Assembly (NCBI GenBank): GCA_007280825.1
Contig: QYQI01000060.1
Location: 1 to 6,673, forward strand
DNA: 6,673 bases
Source of the DNA: Ignavibacteriales bacterium
GTDB lineage: Bacteria; Bacteroidota; Ignavibacteria; Ignavibacteriales; Melioribacteraceae
Reading direction: 5' to 3'
Under the pieces are notes generated by a model. It worked only from the letters and a program-made list of their open reading frames with translations. It was not told the DNA's origin and searched no databases. Below, one piece after another: positions 1 to 5,570 of the stretch. Made by a program: the position numbers and the translations under genes. Every line of letters begins with the position of its first letter. The stretch's first letter is position 1.

Positions 1-1368
1 AAGAAGATTATTTACAAATCCTAATCCTCTTGCTTTCCCTCCTAAAGAACCTCCTCCTATACGAGCGAAAGTTGTTGTTACATCAAACATTTCTTTGTTG
101 AAATCTGAGATAACCCCGATCTGCCGGGATTTTATAAACTCCCGTACATATTCTATTAATAATTTTCTTAATGCATCTGCTGATTCAAAATCAGAAACTT
201 TCTTTGGTCGGAGTTGATGTGCCAGCCAAAATTCTGTTCTTGCTTTTAACCAATTAGAAAAGTGGTTTCTTGAAGCATGGAATAAAATACTTTCATCCGG
301 TACTTTTTCCAATTGTTCTTGCAGTTCATTTAATGTATGAGCTCTTCCAACTTCTTGACCGGATTCATTTTTAAAAACAAAATCACCAAATCCAAAATGA
401 TTTATCATAAATCTTTTAAGATCTTCAAGCAGAGTAGGTGAATCTTTTTTTAGAAATGTTGTTCCAACAGAAAGAGCATCTTTTTCTTTGGAAAGATTTG
501 TTGATTGCAAAAGTATCGGAATATCAGGCTGTCTTTCTTTCACTTTTTTTGCAAATAGAATTCCCGCTTCAGGATCCGGTTTTGAATTATGAGTAAACTC
601 TATATCGGAAATTATTCCAAGAATATATTCTTCATACTTCTCAAAATAATTCCAGGCTTCTTCGTAAGTAGAACAAAGTAAAATTTTGGGACGTGCACGC
701 ATTCTCAAAAATTTATGAGATAAATTTACTCCTTCCGAAATTAAACTTTGCGATTGCTTCAGTACTTCAGTATAAATTATCGGCAAATAGGAAGAATAAA
801 ATCTAATATTATCTTCAATTAATATTATAGATTGAAGACCTACCTGCTGAGTATCATGTTCAACATTATACTTATCTTCTAAAAATTTAATAATACCAAG
901 TACGATTCTATAATCACCCTGCCAAATAAAAACTTTATCAAAAACAGAAATATCTTTTGTAGAAATTAAATCAGTCATTTCGCGGTTATCGTAGCTTAGC
1001 AATACGACGGGAATATTTAATCCACTCATTTTTACTTTTTTGGCAAAAGTTAACGGCGACATATCTTCGATGTGAAGAGTAGTAATAATCAAATCAAAAC
1101 GTTTCTCGTCCATTGCCATATTTAATGCTTGCTCACCGTTTGATACTTGAATCAATTCCGGCGAATGGCTCAAATTCAATCCTTGGTATTCTTGCCGAAT
1201 CAATTCATAAAGACGTTCATCTTCTTCAAAGATATAGGAATCATACAGACTGGAAACGAGAAGAATATCACGAATGCGGAAACGCATCAAATTGTGAAAG
1301 TCTTGAAACTTTGAATATCGGCTTTTCTGAATTAATTCTTTATCGAACTTGATAGTTTGTGAAGGCAT
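1..1368 (-). CDS. Receiver-domain-fused PEP synthase/pyruvate phosphate dikinase-like protein (N-terminal 456 residues, partial)
   Basis: The frame is open from an ATG at 1368 to the window edge, and an in-frame TGA lies a few codons upstream, so this ATG is the only reasonable start. Residues about 34-165 look like a receiver fold, but the usual phospho-acceptor Asp is Thr97 (FDLIITTLHIEDM) and the N-terminal acidic pair is missing, so it is probably not phosphorylated. Residues about 179-322 form a second receiver-like domain with the expected features: acidic E185/D186 (IILIEDN), candidate acceptor D255 (GIISDIEF), S289/T290 and Lys307/308 (FLKKDS). Residues about 340-393 are a linker I cannot assign. 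Residues 437-450 (IGGGSLGGKARGLG) match the start of the ATP-binding domain of PEP synthase/PPDK-type enzymes, which interconvert pyruvate and PEP. The swivelling His domain and PEP-binding domain would lie beyond the edge, so catalytic competence cannot be judged. No clear Shine-Dalgarno is seen. It sits downstream of gdhA but behind a terminator. Confidence 0.82.
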   Translation of the reverse strand, partial: MPSQTIKFDKELIQKSRYSKFQDFHNLMRFRIRDILLVSSLYDSYIFEEDERLYELIRQEYQGLNLSHSPELIQVSNGEQALNMAMDEKRFDLIITTLHIEDMSPLTFAKKVKMSGLNIPVVLLSYDNREMTDLISTKDISVFDKVFIWQGDYRIVLGIIKFLEDKYNVEHDTQQVGLQSIILIEDNIRFYSSYLPIIYTEVLKQSQSLISEGVNLSHKFLRMRARPKILLCSTYEEAWNYFEKYEEYILGIISDIEFTHNSKPDPEAGILFAKKVKERQPDIPILLQSTNLSKEKDALSVGTTFLKKDSPTLLEDLKRFMINHFGFGDFVFKNESGQEVGRAHTLNELQEQLEKVPDESILFHASRNHFSNWLKARTEFWLAHQLRPKKVSDFESADALRKLLIEYVREFIKSRQIGVISDFNKEMFDVTTTFARIGGGSLGGKARGLGFVNNLL

Positions 1369-1427
1369 AATGAAAGCTCTAAATCGGTTGGCGCAAAGTA
1401 ATCAATAACATTTTTTATATCTATTAT

Positions 1428-1455
1428 AAAATGGGGCGATCTCTCGCCCCACTTT
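1428..1455 (-). terminator. Intrinsic terminator of gdhA
   Basis: A perfect 7-bp stem GGGGCGA/TCGCCCC (1433-1439 with 1444-1450) encloses a 4-nt loop. It is extended by A/T pairs and one G-T wobble, and on the minus strand it is followed by ATTTTAT. It begins about 20 nt past the gdhA stop codon. Because the stem is nearly symmetric it could also work on the plus strand, but no plus-strand gene ends here. Confidence 0.85.
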
Positions 1456-1473
1456 CTATACTATACTATTATA

Positions 1474-2835
1474 TTATACAATACCTTGATCTAACATTGA
1501 ATCAGCAACTTTAACAAAACCGCCGATATTTGCACCATTAACATAATTACCCGGAGTACCATATTTTTCTGCAGTATCAACGCAAGTTTTGTGAATACTC
1601 TTCATTATTAATTGAAGTCTGTTGTCAACTTCTTCTCTTGTCCAGTTATAACGCATACTATTCTGTGCCATTTCCAAACCGGAGGTTGCAACACCACCTG
1701 CATTAGCTGCTTTGCCAGGTCCATAAAGAATTTTTGCTGCAACAAATTGATCAATGGCTTCTATGCTTGACGGCATATTTGCGCCTTCACTTATAACGTA
1801 AACACCGTTCTTTAAAAGATTAGCCGCGTCTTTACTATTAACTTCATTTTGTGTTGCAGACGGAAATGCACAATCAGCTTTATGATTCCATAACGGATTA
1901 TGATCTGCGTTAGGATCTATTTGTGTATAGACTGCACCTTTGAATTTGTCTGCATAATCTTTCATTCTTCCGCGGCGGACATTTTTCAGATCCATTACGA
2001 ATTGTAATTTTTCTGTTGTAATTCCGACTTCATCATAAATGTATCCGTTAGAATCAGATAATGTTAAAACTTTACCGCCTAACTGTAAGATCTTTCCAAC
2101 AGTATATTGAGCAACATTACCGCTGCCGGAAACCAAACATTTCTTTCCTTCTAAAGTTTGTTTTCTTGTAGATAACATTTCTGCGGCAAAATAAACTGAG
2201 CCGTAACCGGTAGCTTCTGGACGAATTAATGAACCGCCCCAATTCAACCCTTTACCGGTTAGAACTCCGGTAAATTCGTTTCGAAGTTTTTTGTATTGAC
2301 CGAACAAAAAACCGATCTCGCGTCCGCCTACTCCGATATCACCGGCGGGAACATCGGTATTAGATCCAATGTGTCGGAACAATTCACTCATAAAACTTTG
2401 GCAGAATCTCATTACTTCGCCGTCACTTTTTCCTTTAGGATCGAAATCTGATCCGCCTTTACCACCGCCCATTGGCAAAGTAGTTAAACTATTTTTGAAT
2501 ACTTGTTCAAACGCTAAAAATTTTAGAATGCCAAGATTAACAGACGGGTGAAAACGCAATCCGCCTTTATAAGGACCTATTGCACTATTCATTTGAATTC
2601 TGAAACCGCGGTTGATTTGAATTTCACCTTGATCATCAACCCAAGGAACTCTAAACATAAAAACCCGTTCCGGTTCAATAAGTCTTTCAAGAATTTTTTC
2701 TTTACGGTATGCTGGATGTTTTTCTAAAACTACTGCTAATGAAGATGCAACTTCAAACACTGCTTGATGAAATTCAGGTTCACTAGGATTCTTGGCTTTC
2801 ACTTGAGCCATCAAATTCTTAACAAATTCTGACAT
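1474..2835 (-). CDS. gdhA: NADP-type glutamate dehydrogenase
   Basis: This enzyme performs reductive amination of 2-oxoglutarate to glutamate in the cytoplasm, an entry point of ammonium assimilation. The 453 residues match the usual length of the small hexameric class. The substrate domain carries K90 (GPYKGG), K114 and the catalytic lysine K126 in PMGGGKGG, then D166 in DVPAGDIGVGGREIG. The Rossmann domain shows GSGNVA at 237-242, and the segment SDSNG at 260-264 resembles the NADP-preferring E. coli enzyme rather than NAD-type ones. The conserved tail has EGANMPSS (350-357), PGKAANAGGVATSGLEMAQN (373-392) and YVNGANIGGFVKVADSML (431-448). No key residue is missing. The ATG at 2835 has a good ribosome site (GAGGAAG). 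It is followed by its own terminator and preceded by a long leader, so it is likely monocistronic. Glutamate is also the amino donor for the nearby IlvE. Confidence 0.97.
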   Translation of the reverse strand: MSEFVKNLMAQVKAKNPSEPEFHQAVFEVASSLAVVLEKHPAYRKEKILERLIEPERVFMFRVPWVDDQGEIQINRGFRIQMNSAIGPYKGGLRFHPSVNLGILKFLAFEQVFKNSLTTLPMGGGKGGSDFDPKGKSDGEVMRFCQSFMSELFRHIGSNTDVPAGDIGVGGREIGFLFGQYKKLRNEFTGVLTGKGLNWGGSLIRPEATGYGSVYFAAEMLSTRKQTLEGKKCLVSGSGNVAQYTVGKILQLGGKVLTLSDSNGYIYDEVGITTEKLQFVMDLKNVRRGRMKDYADKFKGAVYTQIDPNADHNPLWNHKADCAFPSATQNEVNSKDAANLLKNGVYVISEGANMPSSIEAIDQFVAAKILYGPGKAANAGGVATSGLEMAQNSMRYNWTREEVDNRLQLIMKSIHKTCVDTAEKYGTPGNYVNGANIGGFVKVADSMLDQGIV

Positions 2836-2837
2836 AA

Positions 2838-2844
2838 CTTCCTC
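2838..2844 (-). promoter_or_regulatory. gdhA ribosome binding site
   Basis: GAGGAAG on the minus strand, with GAGG 5 nt before the ATG. It fixes the gdhA start and shows that canonical Shine-Dalgarno sites are used at least sometimes in this genome. Confidence 0.75.
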
Positions 2845-2890
2845 TTGTGTTATTTGTGAATAATTGATTTATTAATAGAAAGAGATAATG

Positions 2891-2930
2891 GGAATCCTCC
2901 GCAAGGAGTCCTTCGGACACCCCTTCGGGG
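2891..2930. repeat. Array of three adjacent short GC-rich hairpins
   Basis: Three inverted repeats follow one another almost without spacing: CTCC-GCAA-GGAG (2897-2908, a GNRA-type loop), GTCC-TTC-GGAC (2908-2918) and CCCC-TTC-GGGG (2920-2930, which can also fold as a C(UUCG)G tetraloop). An outer GGA (2891-2893) can pair with TCC (2909-2911). The GC-rich block stands out sharply from its AT-rich surroundings. It lies about 55-95 nt before the gdhA ATG, so it would be in the 5' leader if transcription starts near 3070. No T-run follows on either strand, which argues against a simple terminator. It looks like a dispersed intergenic palindromic element, but copy number cannot be seen from one window. 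Confidence 0.6.
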
Positions 2931-3075
2931 AAAGAAAAATTTATGTGAAAGTTACAGTAATGCTTTGAAGCTAATGAAGCAATTGCGTGGTTAGTTCCTA
3001 AAACCGAAAATCTATTTTTTGTGGAGCTTTTACAAAATATCATAATAAGGATAATTGACTTCCATTTTCGGTAAG

Positions 3076-3105
3076 CAAATTAAACTCATTATAAAATTTG
3101 TGCAA
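3076..3105 (-). promoter_or_regulatory. Possible gdhA promoter, Bacteroidota-like
   Basis: On the minus strand, TTG at 3105-3103 is followed after 19 nt by TTAATTTG (3083-3076). This is close to the Bacteroidota -33/-7 pattern (TTTG ... TAnnTTTG), with one mismatch in the -7 element. It would give a leader of roughly 230 nt containing the hairpin array. Such AT-rich DNA gives many chance matches. Confidence 0.28.
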
Positions 3106-3282
3106 GAGAAAAAAGCTATTTGTAAAAAATAAATCCTTAAAAAAAGTTAATTCTTAATTTTGTAATGAAATGATGGGAATTTTAATTGAGTATAATCGCG
3201 AGGAATACATCTAAAATTCTTTTTATTGTTCTATAATTCAGTATGAACATTATTGAACGGAATAAAATGCATTCACTTTATT

Positions 3283-4056
3283 TTAAAATAGTAAAGTCCA
3301 GAATAAATAATCCAGAATAAGTATAAGTGCAGAACTGAGAACGAAAGAACGAATTGTTGAAGAGCCAACACCTTCAGCGCCGCCTTCTGTTCTAAATCCA
3401 ATATGGCAGCCTAACAATGATGTAACCCCGCCGAACATCATTCCTTTTATTAATCCGAAACCAAAATCACTAAATATAAAATAACGTTTAACTGAAAGAA
3501 AAAATACATTGAATGAAACTCCGAGAAAATAATTTGAAATCAAATATGCACCGGTAATTGAAACAACATCGGCAAAAATTACTAATACAGGCAACATTAA
3601 TAACGAAGCTAATACTCTTGGAGTTGCAAGAAATGCAACAGGACTAATTCCCATTGTTTCAAGAGCATCAATTTGTTCAGTTACTTTCATCGAACCAATT
3701 TCTGCCGCTATAGAAGCACCAACTCTTCCTGCAATAACAATAGCAGTTAGTACCGGACCTAACTCTGTAATGATTGATCTGCTAGTTGCGGCACCAAGAA
3801 AAGATAATGGAGCTAATCCTTTCAATTGATAAGCGGCTTGCCAAGCGGCAACACCTCCGGTAAAAACGGCAATTATAAAAACTAACGGAATAGAATTAAC
3901 ACCAATATGTTCCATCTGGTAAAAGAAATTTCGGCGATTCTTGAAAAGATGAGGAACTGATTTTATAATTTCAACAAAAAGCTGAACGACTTGTCCGAAT
4001 TCCTGAAGAAAATCTAATGTTTTTCTTCCAACATTTTGAACAAAGGCAGTTATCAT
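3283..4056 (-). CDS. mlaE: MlaE-family ABC transporter permease
   Basis: This is an inner-membrane permease of the MlaE family, which with an MlaF-type ATPase and an MCE-domain MlaD protein moves phospholipids between the inner and outer membranes. At 257 residues it has the usual length. Residues 1-48 form the amphipathic N-terminal part. Hydrophobic segments follow at about 54-74, 98-116, 148-172, 200-217 and 237-255. Family signatures are clear: ELGPVLTAIVIAGRVG (98-113), AAEIGSMKVTEQIDALETMG (117-136), ISPVAFLATPRVLA (137-150), and the C-terminal GFRTEGGAEGVGSSTIRSFV (220-239). The ATG at 4056 gives full family length, though no good ribosome site precedes it. No ATPase or MCE gene follows: the next gene downstream is gdhA, 447 bp away. 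Partners must therefore be encoded elsewhere, since the divergent upstream side holds ilvE. Confidence 0.93.
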   Translation of the reverse strand: MITAFVQNVGRKTLDFLQEFGQVVQLFVEIIKSVPHLFKNRRNFFYQMEHIGVNSIPLVFIIAVFTGGVAAWQAAYQLKGLAPLSFLGAATSRSIITELGPVLTAIVIAGRVGASIAAEIGSMKVTEQIDALETMGISPVAFLATPRVLASLLMLPVLVIFADVVSITGAYLISNYFLGVSFNVFFLSVKRYFIFSDFGFGLIKGMMFGGVTSLLGCHIGFRTEGGAEGVGSSTIRSFVLSSALILILDYLFWTLLF

Positions 4057-4083
4057 ATAAACTAATTTTTTTTCGAAACAAAA

Positions 4084-4203
4084 CTAAGAAAGTTGTTTCA
4101 ATTTTGAAATTACTTCTTCCGGTGATTTAGATTCAGTTTCTGAGAGAAGTACCGGGCAATTTAGTGAAAATGTGATGGTAAGTGCTAATGTTCCGAAAAC
4201 CAT
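4084..4203 (-). CDS. Possible 39-residue small protein or gene remnant
   Basis: ATG at 4203 to TAG at 4084, ending 27 bp before the mlaE start on the same strand. The peptide begins with a hydrophobic stretch (MVFGTLALTITFSL), then a strand-like NCPVLLSE and a well-formed amphipathic helix (SPEEVISKLKQLS). This looks more like the C-terminal end of an alpha/beta protein than random translation. An in-frame TAA lies eight codons upstream of the ATG, and there is no clear ribosome site. I do not recognise the family. It may be a real small gene co-transcribed with mlaE, the decayed 3' end of a longer gene, or chance. Confidence 0.28.
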   Translation of the reverse strand: MVFGTLALTITFSLNCPVLLSETESKSPEEVISKLKQLS

Positions 4204-4272
4204 ATTACTTTGTTTCCGTTTTTCTTATAAAAATTCTTAAGGTGCCTTGACTAAGATAACAAACTTTTACTA

Positions 4273-4304
4273 TTGGCAATTACTTTTATTTTTACATATT
4301 TTTT
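4273..4304 (+). promoter_or_regulatory. Possible promoter of the ilvE leader
   Basis: TTG (4273-4275) followed after 21 nt by TATTTTTT (4297-4304) resembles the Bacteroidota -33/-7 pattern, with the final G replaced by T. TTGGCA at the same place could instead be a sigma70-like -35 box. Transcription would begin near 4310, leaving about 30 nt before the leader peptide. The match is weak in such AT-rich sequence and is supported mainly by its position. Confidence 0.28.
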
Positions 4305-4341
4305 ATAGTAGAAAGTCGGATGCAAATTTCCTTAAGAGACA

Positions 4342-4401
4342 ATGAAAAAAATACTCGAAATAAATATCATTATCCTCGGTCTTATTGTGATTATAATTTA
4401 G
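4342..4401 (+). CDS. Ile/Leu/Val-rich leader peptide of the ilvE attenuator
   Basis: The ATG at 4342 opens a 19-codon frame, MKKILEINIIILGLIVIII, ending in TAG at 4399-4401. It has 9 Ile, 3 Leu and 1 Val, so 13 of 19 residues are branched-chain amino acids, with Ile runs at positions 9-11 and 17-19. A plausible ribosome site (AAGAG, 4334-4338) precedes it. The stop lies 13 nt before an intrinsic terminator, and the next gene is a branched-chain aminotransferase. This matches the layout of ilv leader peptides in other bacteria, where ribosomes stalling at Ile/Leu/Val codons when charged tRNA is scarce prevent termination. The composition alone could also suit a tiny membrane peptide, or chance in AT-rich DNA. 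The combination with the terminator and target gene is what makes the leader reading likely. Confidence 0.72.
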   Translation: MKKILEINIIILGLIVIII

Positions 4402-4410
4402 ATTTTTAAG

Positions 4411-4441
4411 AGAGCCCGGCTATATACAGACCGGGTTTTTT
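4411..4441 (+). terminator. Attenuator terminator hairpin ahead of ilvE
   Basis: CCCGG (4415-4419) pairs with CCGGG (4431-4435) around an 11-nt loop. The stem can be lengthened by A-T and G-T pairs between AGAG (4411-4414) and the following T's. A run of six T's (4436-4441) follows. No protein-coding gene other than the leader peptide lies upstream on this strand within the intergenic region, so the structure must act on the ilvE transcript. It sits 43 nt before the ilvE ATG. Confidence 0.85.
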
Positions 4442-4484
4442 ATTTAATTATTTCCATTCCACAAAAAGAAAGAATGGTGAAACT

Positions 4485-5555
4485 ATGAACGATTTCAATA
4501 TTGAAATACTTGAAAGAGAAACGAAAGTTATTTTACCCGAAAAGTTAGTGTTTGGGAAAATTTATGCGGATCATATGTTTGAAGTAGACTACGATGAAGA
4601 CTTGGGCGGCTGGCATAATCCTACAATAAGAAAATTCGGCAACATTGAACTTAGCCCAGCAGCAATGGTTCTTCATTATGGTCAAACTATTTTTGAAGGT
4701 CTTAAAGCTTACAAACAAGTTGATGGCAGAATAGCTTTATTCCGCCCAGAAAAAAATGTAGAACGATTAAACCGTTCTGCAAAAAGAATGTGTATACCGG
4801 AAATTGATCCTGATCTAGTTCTTCAAGCTATGCTTGAATTAGTTCGTATTGATAAGGATTGGATTCCTACAAAACCGGGACACGCACTTTACATCCGTCC
4901 TGTTATGTTCGCATCAGAACCACTTCTTGGAGTGCGAACATCAGAAAATTTCAAATTGATTATTATGCTTAGCCCTGTTGGACCTTATTATCCAGAAGGA
5001 TTCAAACCGGTACCAATTCTTGCAACTAATAAATATGTACGCGCCGTCCGTAAAGGAATTGGTGAAGCTAAAACAGCCGGTAACTATGCTGCAAGTTTGA
5101 TGGGTCAACAAGAAGCAAAAAATGAAGGTTATTCACAAGTACTTTGGCTAGATGGAATAGAACAAAAATATTTAGAAGAAGTTGGCGCAATGAATATTTT
5201 TGTTCAATTTAAAAACGAAGTTACTACACCAATGTTAACCGGTTCTATTCTTCCGGGCATTACTAGAATGTCTGTACTACAAATTCTGAAGGATTGGAAA
5301 TACAATGTAACAGAAAGAATGATCAGTATTGATGAAGTTATTAATGCTTATAAGAAAGGTGAATTAATTGAGATCTTCGGAACTGGTACCGCTGCAGTAA
5401 TTTCTTCTGTTAGTAAATTGAAATTCAATGAGAACCTATTGCAATTCAACGACAAAGAAGCCGGTGAACTCGGTACAAAATTGTATAATGAATTATCCGC
5501 TATTTATTACGGAGAAATAGAAGACCGACATAATTGGATGACCTATATAGATTAA
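4485..5555 (+). CDS. ilvE: Branched-chain amino acid aminotransferase, class II
   Basis: This PLP enzyme transfers the amino group between glutamate and the 2-keto acids of Leu, Ile and Val: the last biosynthetic step and the first catabolic one. Its 356 residues and the pattern GGWHNPTIRKFGNIELSPAA (41-60), then VLHYGQTIFEGLKAY (62-76), fit the longer eukaryotic-like (BCAT) group rather than the shorter E. coli-type IlvE. The PLP lysine is K196 in GEAKTAGNYAASL. Cofactor and substrate contacts include R138 (YIRPV), E232 (EEVGAMNIF), TGSILPGITR (252-261) and GTGTAAVISSV (299-309). The gene looks intact. The ATG at 4485 has only a weak GGTG upstream as a possible ribosome site. Expression is probably controlled by the leader peptide and terminator just ahead of it. 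The phosphatase start follows 15 bp after its stop. Confidence 0.96.
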   Translation: MNDFNIEILERETKVILPEKLVFGKIYADHMFEVDYDEDLGGWHNPTIRKFGNIELSPAAMVLHYGQTIFEGLKAYKQVDGRIALFRPEKNVERLNRSAKRMCIPEIDPDLVLQAMLELVRIDKDWIPTKPGHALYIRPVMFASEPLLGVRTSENFKLIIMLSPVGPYYPEGFKPVPILATNKYVRAVRKGIGEAKTAGNYAASLMGQQEAKNEGYSQVLWLDGIEQKYLEEVGAMNIFVQFKNEVTTPMLTGSILPGITRMSVLQILKDWKYNVTERMISIDEVINAYKKGELIEIFGTGTAAVISSVSKLKFNENLLQFNDKEAGELGTKLYNELSAIYYGEIEDRHNWMTYID

Positions 5556-5559
5556 TTCC

Positions 5560-5563
5560 GGAG
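5560..5563 (+). promoter_or_regulatory. Ribosome binding site fixing the TTG start of the phosphatase
   Basis: GGAG ends 7 nt before TTG at 5571. No ATG or GTG lies in frame nearby, and the next in-frame ATG, inside the metal-binding motif GDGMG, would remove the signal peptide and a metal ligand. The site therefore supports TTG initiation. Confidence 0.7.
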
Positions 5564-5570
5564 TAGTTAT

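Larger units (their letters stand above)
2836..3282. other. Non-coding stretch between mlaE and gdhA
   Basis: 447 bp of mostly AT-rich sequence without a convincing gene. It contains the gdhA ribosome site, a three-hairpin array (2891-2930) and a possible promoter (3076-3105). The only open frame of any length (2819-3043, minus) reads through the hairpins, overlaps the gdhA start and looks spurious. After the mlaE stop there is only a weak A/T inverted repeat around 3261-3282 and no convincing terminator. Confidence 0.6.
4057..4484. other. Divergent intergenic region between mlaE and ilvE
   Basis: 428 bp separate the two divergent starts. The mlaE-proximal part holds a 39-codon minus-strand open frame. 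The ilvE-proximal part holds a possible promoter, the Ile-rich leader ORF and a terminator hairpin. No convincing mlaE promoter could be picked out. Confidence 0.6.

Noticed and set aside
1113..1352. 79-codon plus-strand frame
   Set aside because: It lies entirely antisense inside the receiver-PEP synthase gene and has no protein-like features; it is a shadow frame.
1451..1480. Short TATAC tandem repeats after gdhA
   Set aside because: Only two or three copies in AT-rich DNA beside the terminator; best seen as low-complexity sequence.
2369..2551. 60-codon plus-strand frame
   Set aside because: It is antisense to the highly conserved catalytic region of gdhA and is a shadow frame.
2819..3043. 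74-codon minus-strand frame upstream of and overlapping gdhA
   Set aside because: It overlaps the gdhA start by 17 bp, translates straight through the three-hairpin block and resembles no protein family; the gdhA start has its own good ribosome site.
3261..3285. AATAAA/TTTATT inverted repeat after mlaE as a terminator
   Set aside because: The stem is only A/T pairs and very weak, and no GC-rich core is present.
4230..4401. T-box or metabolite riboswitch ahead of ilvE
   Set aside because: No T-box sequence or recognisable riboswitch core was seen; the short Ile-rich ORF explains the terminator better.
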